From Puffinus mauretanicus (lineage: Eukaryota; Chordata; Aves; Procellariiformes; Procellariidae): a DNA stretch of 64,000 bases. Position numbers and translations under genes: made by a program. The notes beneath the pieces are model-generated. The model was not told where the DNA came from. It made no database searches and saw nothing but the letters and a program-made list of their open reading frames with translations. This document shows, in pieces, positions 13,042 to 25,695 of this stretch. Position 1 is the first letter of the stretch. Each line of letters opens with the position of its first letter. The stretch lies in contig JAJKFH010001810.1 in NCBI GenBank assembly GCA_023333565.1, positions 992,001-1,056,000 on the forward strand. Reading direction: 5' to 3'.

Positions 13042-14932
13042 ACAAAACCAAACACCCCCCCTTCCCCAAGCTGGACAAGGCATAGATTGTCACCTACCAC
13101 ATTTTCTTCTTTGGTCATATTACCACAACCCCAACTTTTACCCTCTAGCAATGGATTTGTCAGTATCTCTACGGTATAATTTAGCTGAAAATGTGAAATG
13201 ATATATATTTCATATGCTTCACTAGATGTTTAAACATTTTGTTCTTATTTTTCCCTTTGGTTTATTTAGCATACAAACAGCCTCTTTTTAGTGTTATGTA
13301 TATTTTAGCTCTTCAGACAAAATATTATAAGCTACAGGTCAAGAACAGATTTTCTATAATACTGCTCTGTTTTTAAGCTACTGTGACTGGTAAATTAGCA
13401 AATATATTTATTACCATAAAATTAAAGTATTACCATAAAAATAAAGATTCAATTCAGGACAGAAAGAATCAACAAGAACCAAAGTGTCTACTTAACCCAT
13501 CAGGGAACCATGCAAATATGACTCAAAAATATTTTGCCCCATGGTGCCAGCCACAGTGAAATACAAAGCCTGCCTCATGCATACACATTTTAGCTCTTTT
13601 CACAGCCACAGCAAGAGGAAGAGGAGTATTCCCGAGACCTAATATGTGCAGCCTCGCTAGCTGCTGTCGCCAGCTCAGAAGTGAACACAAGTCCTCTGAA
13701 CCAGGGAGAGCAGGAGATGATGAGCACGAGCTGCAAGAAGCCTATGAACGCAGTGGTCACTCCCGCTGGATACCTTTGTATCCAGTCTCCGAATGACCAA
13801 GTAATACAGAAAATCCATTTTAGGGAAGTACTCACCTTTTGCCTAACTTTTCATGTGGTTTCACTTGTTGGAAACATGAAAGGTGTTATCATAATATGAC
13901 CAGCCAGCTCTCCGTGCATCATTCAGGATTTCTCTGGAGGCCACAACTGCCTGATAGGAGGATCAAACCCATTTGACATTGGCCTCATTTCAGCATCAAA
14001 TGTAATAACGATGTTAAGCCCCAAGAGAAACTACTGCATTTTTCTGAGGAGGCACATAGGATTAAACCAAAGAACAAATTCTCCCACAGCCAGGTGTACA
14101 TACCAATGTCCTCTCCTGCTTCTCTTCCAGGCCAGCGCATAAGAGGATGAACAATCATGAACATCTTTTAGTTTTGAAACACATAACATAATGTGTCTTA
14201 ACACAAATGGGGAAAAAAAACCAAACCCAAATGCAATTCTGATCCTGTATTCTGAAGCTTTTGGAGGAAACCCAAATCTAACTCCATATTCCTAATGAAT
14301 ACAAAAAAGCTGATTCTTCACAGTTGGCAGGTCGGTGTGAGCCATATGATGGAAATTTGTGGCTGTTCTAGCTCTGGAGTTAGAACTAGGACTATCAAAA
14401 TAAAATGATGGATGGTAAGAGATGTTTTACAATATCTGCTCCAAACCTGCTTACATTTTGCATGCAAGTCCCTTCCACTGCAATGTGCCAGGAGAGCAGC
14501 AGATCTGAATGCTCTCAATTATAATTGTCAGCTTCAAGTAACTCAGGTGGGATCGACAGCGCAATACTGGCTTAAAAACAGCCCACATGAGAAGGGAATC
14601 AGGCCCAGCAGTTACAAAACAGCTATCTGAGAGGAGGGTTAGCTGTTTCCATAGAAATGGAAAGGAAATATAGATTCAATCGCTTCAAATCAGAGCTCTG
14701 AACGAAGCAGGAGAAACCAAACTGTTTGTAAACGTGCCATGTCAAACAGAAATGTCTGCTAAAAGTACTGACTTGCAATGCTTATAATGCTAATCTAACT
14801 AACGTTTATAAGGTAAAGTTAGGCAAAATGCAGGCCCCGGTGTCTCCGGTCTGCTTTGCTCGCCTTTGCTGTAGTGGGAAGGAGGAGGACTGGAAGGCAA
14901 TTATGCATCATTGATTATCGTGATAGCTCAGT

Positions 14933-14950
14933 CCCTGCCCTTGGGCAGGG
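14933..14950. repeat. GC-rich 8-bp inverted repeat
   Basis: CCCTGCCC and GGGCAGGG flank a two-base TT centre. Pairing is perfect over eight G-C or A-T pairs, and the outer bases do not match. Confidence 0.75.
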
Positions 14951-15240
14951 CAGTTCACAGTATCCCTATAGTTCACGCTTGCTGGTACTTAACCCCCGTA
15001 CATCTCTTGTCACAGGGGCATCATTCCTCATGTAAACAGCAAAGGATCCAGCGCCAGCAGATGGCACTCCAGAATACTCAGCATCATCCCAGCTCTTGCT
15101 GCTGGGCAGCAAAGGTACCTCCCTCCCAGGGAACCAGAGGTCAGGGCTCATACCTAAAATACCAGAAATACTCCCAAGCAGAAATGTTTGTAGGATGTGG
15201 GCAATGACATCCCCTCTGCAAGCACAAATTGCTCTCAGTT

Positions 15241-15344
15241 ACGCCGGCGGTGTAGAAAGTCCCCGCTCCGTGCACGGCAGCGTTCGGCGTGCCAGCAGCA
15301 GCACTCGGGAGCACAGCCACGATCCCTCGGCTGCGCTTTAAATA
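15241..15344. promoter_or_regulatory. Isolated CpG-rich patch with TATA-like box
   Basis: About 13 CpGs lie within 95 bases (15241-15336), immediately followed by TTTAAATA at 15337-15344. Scattered CpGs continue to about 15560. The arrangement could serve as a small promoter in either direction, but no transcript evidence is available. Confidence 0.35.
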
Positions 15345-18319
15345 CCAAAGTAACCACGACTGGGTGTGCAAAGCTACAGCCAGCCACCCGAGCAGAAACT
15401 GAAAAGAAAATCAAGGAGTGAGTGAGGAGAATAAGCAGCAAATTGTGAGCGCAGGAGGAGACACCAGAACAGCAATTACTGCAGGGAAGACTGGAGACGG
15501 TTCCCTGTAGCCGGGCGATGATAATAATGCACCGGCAGCCTGAGCACCAGCAGCCTCCGGCCTTTCAGGAGGGAGCCACAGCTCTACCTCTAACCCTTCC
15601 TATTCCATACGTAACGAAAATCAATTAGCAGACACTTTTCTCTCGCATTTAATCCTGATCTCGGGGTTTTCATTAGCTTGGGAGAGTGTTGGCGACTCCC
15701 ACATCAGCAAGAATTTCCTGACTGCTTTCAGAAACGCTGCTTGCCGCATTCCTCTGAGAAATGCCTTACCATTTGCACAGTGTAAACAAGCACACGCATG
15801 GGCGACATTTTCTGAAAACCCTTTGCAGCAGTGAAAAGCGGACGCTCCTCCGCATGCCCTTATTTCTAAGCATGAACTTTGACTTCTCTGCTTCTAGCAG
15901 TACTTTTTAAGGCATTTTTTTGCAATAAAAGGAAAAAAGGGAAGAGGATAAAAGCAGAAGGAGTAAAACATAGCTAATACAACTGTTTGACACTTCCTGG
16001 GGACAACTGAAAAGAAAAATACAATTTTATTATTTTGCACTAGGCTTTATTCTTAATTTCCAGTATAACCTCTTGTCCACCATTGTTTCATATGGTCTTT
16101 CAATTATCTTTGTACATAATGGCAGGTTCCGGACCCTTATTCCCTATTTCCAGCATTTTGTCCTCCATGTCAGCCTACTGTACTTGCAACTGAGTAGCAG
16201 ATGTTTGTGCTCTTGGTCAGGAATTTACTATGTGCCTTTGTTCTTTATGAGGAATGGCTGATTTGGCTAGGCTGAAACTATTGATGGTAATAACAAAAAC
16301 ATGGGAAAAATTCTGACATATTCCAAATATTAATTTCATTATTTTAAGAATAAAAGCTTGCTCTTCCATGGTATTTCTTTTCCCATTAGAATGTTCTAGG
16401 TTGGTGTTCAAATCCTTCAAAATGGTCCTGTATTCTCCTTTCAGCTCAGTCAGTCACTATAACAATGGCCTAAACCATCATTAGACTTGGAGACATCAGT
16501 AATTTTAATAACTTTTGCTTAAATATTTCTATATTGAGGCAAACAGAGATATAGAGCTAAAGCTCTCAAAATACTACACGGATGTGTTCCATGCAGAGAG
16601 CTCTAGGAAGTCATGAAACAGCTGAACATTTTACATCCACATTTTCAATGCTGTGTTTCACAGAGCAGTAAGTTGGTTACTATGTCATAAATACCTTATG
16701 ATTTCTACTGACTTTGACAGATAAAAAACAGGGAAGCAAATCCTATTTCTGAACCATGAATGGAAAAATATGTGGCTATATCAGTGCTTGAAAAAAGAAT
16801 TACTTGAAAAGCCCAAAGCATTTTTGAAACTAATGATTAATTCTTGAAAATTCTCGCACATGTAGATACAGACATAAAAAGCTAAAAACGTACAGAAAAC
16901 CCTAATCTCCCTGATTATGTTTCCTTTAAGCAACTGCTCATTAAAATTATTTCATGCATGTCCTCCTATCACGAGTGAAAATTAGACTGACTGTTCTAAA
17001 AAAAAAAAAAAGTTTTCTGTCTAGTTGCAAAACAAGGTTGAAAAATGAACGTAATTTCCCCTCCCCTCTCACATCCACCTACAGAGGTTTTGCTCAGTGA
17101 GGATTTCTTTTTTCATTCCTACGCCTTTAGCCCTCCTCCAGGTCTTCCTTCGAACAGTGCCTTGATCTGTCTGCCTGTGTACGGGCCACACGAAACCAGC
17201 TGGAAAGGATTTGCAGCTACTGCAAGACTAACTAGCTACCGCTAGTCTAACTATGAACAAGTTTAGGCAGGGTATACTCATTCCTTCGTGTCGTCCTCTT
17301 TCCAGCTCCATGTCTAGCCCTTGCTGAAAGTCATATACTAGGTTTTCCATCACCTTTTTCCTACAAAGAGCTCTAATAATAGCAAAGCATACCCACCTTT
17401 TGGTCCCCAGAATTAAGAGAAAAACACCTCCACACAGTGTTTGTGTAATGAACAAGAAAAAAGTCTTTTTTCTGTCCACAGAGCTTTGAACCTGCCACGT
17501 TTTCCATGTTAATGCTTTTAAACACAAGGCTATTGGAACTTCTCAGTCCTGTTCCACTGTGCATGACATATAGAAATAGCCACTTGATGAAACCAAAGAC
17601 AGAGATTATGTGTGATACGATATATACATTACAAACATAAAGGTGATCAATTCCTGCTGGGATGTTACATAAATTTCAGCCCTTGCTCCAAGTACCATTT
17701 AATACAGGCAGTACAATACTTAATGTGTGCTCTCTACCGAAGCTACCACTCTAACCGGGGGGCAAAATGCTTCCTCTCCCTTGAATACAAATAGTTATCT
17801 ACTCTTTGTAAAATAAAAAAGCTGCATCATGAGAAATTGAGAAATGCATGTACCATGTCATCAGGCGGTCAAAGGGAGTTGATCTCAGGTTTTTCACTTA
17901 TTGAATGAAGACTAATCATTAGGTGTTGGAAAAATTAGATATAAAACATGGCTTGTGCAGATAAATGTCCTTTCTTACAATTTTAATAGGACATGGGGCA
18001 TAAGAATGTCGTAACAATTTTCATGCTCATATTGAAGACATTAGTGGATCTCTTTCTTGGGCACCTGATTCTTCCTATACACCACACAGACATCTAATTA
18101 TCGACGTATAATTTATACATATCCAGGCATATAGCTCCGAGCTTCCCCTGACTGCTCAAATATACGATATGCAACACTATAATGCTGCAAGACCCAAGTC
18201 CTCCTGGAGTCCTACATCTGAAATAAGTGTAATGTATCTTTGAAAGATGCTTACCCAGGTCTAGTACCAATCAGTCAATTATTCTCTTCTGCAGGATTTT
18301 TTAGAAATCAAGGTGATTA

Positions 18320-18345
18320 TTTATAATCCTAACTGGGATTATAAA
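18320..18345. repeat. Perfect 10-bp inverted repeat
   Basis: TTTATAATCC and GGATTATAAA are exact reverse complements around a six-base loop (TAACTG). AT-rich surroundings make chance occurrence plausible. Confidence 0.75.
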
Positions 18346-21300
18346 CAACCCCACTGGTTTTAGTCCTGTTTGGAAAGTTTCACCACAGCCATGTCATCTG
18401 CTATCTGCAGGCTCTGGATTTGTTACAATATTTTACAAAGTATATGGATTAAAATTTTTTTTTCCCCAATTAAGTTTTCATATTTCCATGAAAACCTGAT
18501 TTCCAAATGGTACTTTAAATGAACAATAGCTGATTTCGGTAGCTGCTCTACAGAAATATAGCATTTGGAGTCTTGCCCACAGTACAGCAGAGTTTTATGG
18601 GTATTAAAAGTAGAATTTATATTTGTAAAGACTTATGTATATGCTTCTTGCAGCTACTAACGTCAATTTCTCTGAACATAACCTGCTATACACATTAATT
18701 TTAAGATTCAGAGTTCCCACACAAACAAGGAGACAAATATATATCCATACTTCACCCATATATCTATCTATGCAGGAATATAGCACAATAATAAAGGAAT
18801 GGTATCTAGTAAGTTTAATTGTCAAAGCATTTTACAACTTTTAACGAAACCAGACTGAGCCCTGCCTCACCACTGCTCTTTCCATATGGCTCCTGGGATC
18901 TCTTGCCGTGCTGTGGTTGTCCCCCGAGTGGACACCCTTTTCCCAGTGCAGGTCTCCACCCAGCTCCCGCAGACCGGAGGGTTTCTGCTTCTCCCCTGGT
19001 GCTCCTGAGACAGCCTTGGCTAAGCCGTGGGATTGAGGGTGCTGGTAGGACCCTCCTGTTTGAGATTTACTGAGCAGGGGAAGATCTCACCTCTCTGACC
19101 TAACACCAAATGTCCAGAAGGGACTTCAGAAGCGATTCCACCCACCTCTTGTCTCAGTTATTTCTCTGAGCCTTGCCAAAGGTGCTTAACAGGAGTCTGG
19201 ATAGGGTGGACTTTGCTGGGTAGACCCAGTTTTTTAGCTGGTTATCAAAGGAAGCTTCAGACACCAAAACAAAATTTAAGACCTATTAATTTGAACAGGA
19301 AGAATGAACACCAGCGCCTTACAGAAATGGTCCTGAATCTTATATCCAACACTTCAGAGAAGACAGGAGGCACACAGTAAGGTAAGCAAATGCACTTCCT
19401 AATAATCAAGTATCAATCTGCATCTATTTCAGTCCTCTAATTCTGTCATTCAGCCATTAAAAAAATGGCACCATATGTCATACTACGGGTTTGATCATGT
19501 TTGCGTGTACACATTTGTTAACAGATCTTGGAAATAATCATAAATGATTGAAGTATTATACTAACTTGTATTTGGACACAATAGTAGTAATTTTTTCTAA
19601 ATAATCATTACGTTACTGTTTTCTCACTTTTCTGTATATAGGTAATTAAAGTGCCCCCCTTGAGAAACAGGATGATTTCTAATTCACTATCAAAAGCTTT
19701 TTAATATGACAGGTATCTTAATATTTCTAAGTTAGAAAAAAGTCAAACATGACTGTCATTCAAAGCCAGTTTTAAGATAATTCTCTGCTCAAATCAGGGC
19801 TTGGCTAGATTTACATTAATTTCTTCCAACAAGGGATATCTAAAGATGCAGGAATCTTCACGCTGATGGATCTGATTAAGTACTCCATGTACAGAGAAGA
19901 AACAGAAAAGATTAGGACAAGGAAAAAGAAGGGAAAATAACATTTTCCATGACTTTTCTCTTAGGTTTCTAACTAAATACTATCTAATACAGAGAACAGT
20001 GTGTTTTAACTTCCATCTACTACTCCACAAATTATTTTCCTGTCCTATTATATAAGTACATCTTGTTTGAGTGCAATAATGCATTAAAAGGATAATAAAT
20101 AAACAACAACATAATAGAGAATGGTATTCTGCAAAGGGCAGTGCATGGGGACAGCATTCTGTCCAGCTGGTTCTTTCCCAAGTGTGTGGCCCATAGATTC
20201 AGAAATATTTCATTTGTTTCAGTTTAAACACTTGAGCATCAGACTTTCATTACTGTGCTAATAAAATGGAATAATGGATCCATAATTCATTGTACTAGTT
20301 GAAACTTCCTCTGTACTTGTAAAAGTTGCGAGGTAAGGTGAACCTAAGAATAGTGCTAGGAAATGTAAGTACAGAATTATTTTAGAGCTCATCTGAAGAA
20401 AATGAGGGAGAGCCTGAGAAAAGTTTCTGAACTCTGTAGATAAAGTATCTTTTAATTAATTTTATACACCTCAAACATAGTTTCAAATTCTCACCCCTTT
20501 TGCTTCTTAAAGGCCATATCAACGTCATTTTCTATGTCAACCTAAGTATTTAGGGCACTGATCTTGGAAACATCTGCAGGAATTTTGTACTCCTTTAATG
20601 AGTTATCCCCCTAAAGTAAAGAAACCACTTATTTGTTTAAAGTTCAATGCACATTTTAAAATGTGTTGATTCAGAATCTAAATCCATTTGTATTGTTTTA
20701 CATTGCCATAAATCACAGTTTTACAACAGGCTACACTAATTGTTAATACTTCTGGGAAAAAACATCCAAAACCGAAATGTGAAACAAACCTGAAAAAATG
20801 CAGGTTATTTTTTAAAGTATTAACTATACTTTGATTTTACCCAAAGATTAGCTTATTGATTAATTTAGAAGAGAAGTTTAAGTTAACAGTTAATAGTTGC
20901 AATACTCTTATTTTAACTAAAAAGGGTCGATAAAATTCAATTCACCAACACCAAGATACTGTGATGATAAATGGCTAAATTTCTTTACTAATTTAGTCTG
21001 GTGTATTAGATACACCAATCCCTTTTTTTAAATTTTTATTTGTTAACCCAAAAAAGGACACTTAAGGAGGTTTATTCCCATTACAAGAAAAGTGAGCCGC
21101 ATGGTCAGCGATGGAGCCACAATGCGGTCCTGTAGTTCGTTAAGTTTTGAGGGTCAGGAGGCAGAGTACAGTATTTGCCCTTCAGTCTTACAAGCACAGA
21201 TAATTGTTGCGCTCTCTCTGTTAAGTCATCTAGAAGCACAGAATATAAAAAAATCCAAGTCCCCGAAAGAGTTTACAAATCTGGGTTATAGCCAGACACA

Positions 21301-23342
21301 ACAGTGAGTGAAGTAAGCAGATGGAAGAATAAGGGCTAGGATAAGGAGCAAGTTTTTCCTGGTAAGTAGTAGTCACAGCGTAACACCTGCCTACCACCGT
21401 CCTCTGAACACTGCAGAAAGCCAAGTGTTAGTAGTAACAAATACTGTCAAGTGCCATGGTTTTGCAAAAAGGAGTGAGCTCATAAAGAGTAAGCACTCGT
21501 AACAGTTAAAATCACTGCTTGAATCATAATTTCTAGAATCTTAAAAAAAAAGTCTGTGATTCAGAATAAAAAAATGTAAGCAGCTACATTCTTTGCCAGA
21601 TGAAAGTAAAAAAATTATGTTGCCATCTACATCTCCAACAATTATCCTAGAAAATCATCCACTTTTCAAATGACAAATTAATCTTATAACTACTCAGAGA
21701 TAACACATAAATGTCAAACTAAAGGTAAACTGAGGGATGTACGCACATATAGTAGAAAACTGAAATTCAAAATAAATCATTACGACAGAAATTCAAGTTT
21801 AATTTTTAACTCTTTTCCCCACTAGGATTAGTCTGTTAATATTAACACAGACTTTGTTTTGATAATTAATTATAACATATATGCTACACAAATCAATTCA
21901 GTGGAGTTAAATACTACCATATTTACACCAAGAAGAAGTGTAAATGATTTTACTTGCTCTTTTTGGCTGCAATAGACTTGCTATTTCTAAATCATAAAAT
22001 TTACTTATTTTCCTTAAATGTATAATACCCAAACCAACTTTGAAAACTTTGACCTATTTATTATCAGTTTGGTTACTGCTGTCTAAGAAACAAGGTGATT
22101 TCTTACGCTTTTGCAATGACTGAAAATGTGTTCTTCAGAAAGTCTTTTTGTAATAAAAACATCGTGAAAAATCTAGTCTAACTCTTTGTTTGCTGTGGAT
22201 TTAATTTTTTTAAAAATAAACTGGCTAACTTCAGAGGATACTAGTTTAAAAATGAATGTCTCTTAGATTTTGCAACAGTACAATCCAAAAGCAATAACTT
22301 TCAGTATTTTTTCATATACAAAAAGGATTTTAAAAAAAAATCTGACTAACTTTATTTCTTTTGAAGACAACGCCGAGACTGTTGGACTTTAGTAGGAGCC
22401 AAGGTACAGCAGTGTTCAGATCTGCTTTAGAAAGATCAGCGCACACACAAAATCTGCAGGTGGAAACGTGTGTATTTTTTCAGAGATGAGCATCCTGGGG
22501 TTACTAAGTACCAAAACCGAAGGAGCGATACCAGGAAAACACTGAAGTACTTGAGAAAATAATATTGTTAATTGAGTAGGTCACACTTTTTCTCATACCA
22601 GTAGTGCAGGGAAACAGCTGCCAGTGCAGCACTCATTTTTTGAGTGCAAGCAGAAGATTTTTTCCACTGACATGTAAAAATGCATAGATGACATTTAAGT
22701 CAGACATTAAATGCAACAGTATGTGGGGCCCACTGAAAATTTCGTTTCACCTACTGAGACCTCCTGTAAAGAAGTAAAAAAAGAATTCATTATTAGTTTA
22801 TCTGTGTAGGATGATGCAACATTTTAGTGTATTTCCAGCACTCCTTTCTAAAGCATATCCCACAAGAGACAAAATCCTGTCAAATGAATAATTTGCCATT
22901 TTCTCTCCTCACTGGGAGAGATCAGTTCCAATCTGAGACCAGCTGAACTAATACCAGTTGCACCCATTTACTACTCTAGGAATGCCAATATATTAACCCA
23001 GTTAAAACATTATTAATTCATTCAGGGCTCCTAGGTCTGAAAATTAAGAGGGATATTAATCTGGGTTTGGACGAAGTGTCTTAATAGTGTCAATTAATTT
23101 TTAAACTGAATTGCATATTAACAGCTTAACCTTCAGGTCAAGAGGTGCTCAGAAGTCAATTTAATATATAAGTCAATGGGACAATTGGTATGAAGAAGTA
23201 CTCAATCTAATAATTGCAGAACTGGTCTCCATCCATAACAATATTGGTTTTGTACAACTTTATGGCAAAGACGATGTGGTTCAATGAACAGTTATGTTGT
23301 AAGACTCCAGAGACTTAGGTCCGGTTCACTCTGCTCCTAACA

Positions 23343-23536
23343 CAATCACACAGACTCACTGAATTGTTGAGGTTGGACAGGACCTCTGGAGATCACCTAG
23401 TCCAACCCCTTGCTCAGAGCAGGGTCAAGTAGAGCAGGTTGCTCAGGGCCGAGTCCCACTGGGTTTTAAGTGCCTGCAAAGTTGGAGACTCCACAGCCTC
23501 TCCGCACAACCTGTTCTAGTGTTCAAACACCCTCAA
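23343..23536 (-). mobile_element. Older CR1 3' fragment, antisense
   Basis: Recognisable antisense CR1 landmarks occur in order: GTTGAGGTTGGACAGGACCT, CTGGAGATCACCTAGTCCAA, CCCCTTGCTCAGAGCAGGGT, AGCAGGTTGCTCAGGGCC, GGAGACTCCACAGCCTCTC, and CAACCTGTTCTAGTGTTC. The terminal repeat is eroded. The sequence belongs to an older subfamily than the 58.9 kb copy. Confidence 0.9.
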
Positions 23537-25652
23537 CTTCTGTTATATGCTCAGAAAGTGATCTTGGAGCTACGTGATCCTGCCTGCTTTTACCCATATT
23601 ACCCATGACATCTGGATTATAAACTGTTCAGAGCATAAATCACCTCTTACGATGTAATTGCATAGCACAAAGGTCACGGTGATAGTAGGAGTCCTATGAG
23701 AAATGCAAGTAACAGTATCTGCCTAGAAGATCATTCAATTTGAAGGCTAAAGTGAAAACAAGACACATCCCAAATCAGCATATATCACAATGTCTTGGGG
23801 AAGTAATTTGATTATTTTTGAAGTTCTTTCTGATGACAGTAGTTCTTTCCCTCTTCCTCTCCACCCTATTAAAAAAATCATTTAAAAATCTCAACACATG
23901 GTGTTAGTCTCTTTATTTACCTGATGTTCATGCTTATTCCACAACCTCATTGTTAACTTTGAAAAACAATGGAGTGAAGGACATCATGTTGCAGCAGCAG
24001 AACTGTGGGTTGGAGGCACCAATTCATACGTCATTAGCTGAAAGAGACAAAAGAATAAGTGTTACTGTCTTCAGATACAGCAACCCAGACCCTGGCTATG
24101 ACAAGAAAGAACAAGCCTTGCAAATAAAGAATCCTTATGAGAACAAAATATCATCATGGTACGAAGGTTATGAGAGCTCCAACATTATTTAGGTAGAAGA
24201 AAACCAACATGCTTGTCCTTGAATGAAGTATCTCAGATTAATTAAATAATCTGCAGGAAATTTCCAAAATAATCTAATTGCTCATGCAGTGTTTCTTTTT
24301 CATGTGTGTTTCTAACTACACAGTCAGTTAGTAAGAACCTTTTTCCCTTTGAATAGTGATAAAAAATTCAACACCTATGCCAGTCTAGCAAACAGAGTAT
24401 TTCTTTCATTTCCAGCTATCGTATTACAAGGCAATGATAAAGCACAGTATCTTTTCCTCCCAGCAGAAGAAAATACATTTCCAAAGACAAAATCAGAATA
24501 ATTTGACTTTTGAAACTTTTAAATCTATTTTTATATTCTATGTGTTCAACACAAATCTCTCAACTGAGCGCAGTAAGAACTAAATTGTGCCTGTCTTGCT
24601 TCATGAGGGTGGGGCACACTTCTTTCTTCAAATTCAGTGCAAGTGCCTACCTGAGAGTTTTCCCTGGGATAAGCTGGGGTTCTGTGGTCGAGCCTCACCT
24701 GGAGACTGTGGACTTGACCTGCAATTTACAGGAGCAAAAATCTTGACTTGAAATCTTGATTGAGTCTCCTGTCTTCAAATCATTAGACTTAGGTCATTGT
24801 ATCAGCTGAAGCTTCTTTTTTCTGAAAAAGTCATCTGAGAACAGACCTTCAGCATTAGTGACCTGGAAATACAGGGCAGTCCTATTCTGTGAGCCACTAT
24901 CGATGGAAGCACCCGTGCAGAAATGTTCTTTCTGAGTCTAACGTACAACCATTAGCATGACTGAGCATGAAGCCATATTCTGAGAATAACGCCAAAACTG
25001 CACAATAACATCATTCAGCCTCCTTGAATGCACTTTTACCATCCCAATTCCAAAGCAAAGCCCATGACATGCTTTTAAGCACGCATGCACCAATTTCAGA
25101 ACTATATAAACAAAATTGAATAAAACCTCGGTGATGAGTTTTTGTGAGGACGCTATGCATATGCATGGTGGCGCAAATGCCTTTATGTCACATCATCTGG
25201 AGCACACACGCTCCGGGTGTAGGGCAGAGAGAAGGCCTCTTAAGTTTACCCTAGTATTCAAGTTTTTGGAGTATTTATATATCACTCTGGAATGAAGCCT
25301 TGGTAATTCAAAAACATTTTTGCCACTAACCTCAGTGTGATGATACTTTTACCTAAACATGCATCCATCACTAGATAATCTTTTAGTACAACCAGCTTTT
25401 GGAAGCAATCTGAATGTTTTTGCAGTTGTGAAAAGCATCCACGGCAGGGAGTGGAGGCTGGCTGGATCCTGTCCTCAGCAGCCTCTGACCGGGCAGCAGA
25501 TGCCCTGTCCCTCCCGCTGTCACGGGGCAGCACAAGTCAGCAACTCTTGAATTTAAAAGCTTGGTAAAGCAATGGAAATAAGACATCATCCTCACCCAAC
25601 TAAGTTCTCTAAAGCTTCAGGCTTACTAAGGTAAAAAAGCTGAGAATTTGGC

Positions 25653-25695
25653 CAGTTCAGTGCTTCGGCACTACTTGCACCGAAGCACTAAATTG
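25653..25695. repeat. Hairpin with 10-bp core stem
   Basis: AGTGCTTCGG (25659-25668) pairs with CCGAAGCACT (25680-25689) across an 11-base loop. After one mismatch, five more pairs (one G-T) follow below. Total foldable length is 43 bases, upstream of MAGI2. Confidence 0.8.

Noticed and set aside
14650..14830. Possible conserved non-coding element
   Set aside because: It looks like unique sequence but nothing in it can be tied to a function without alignment.
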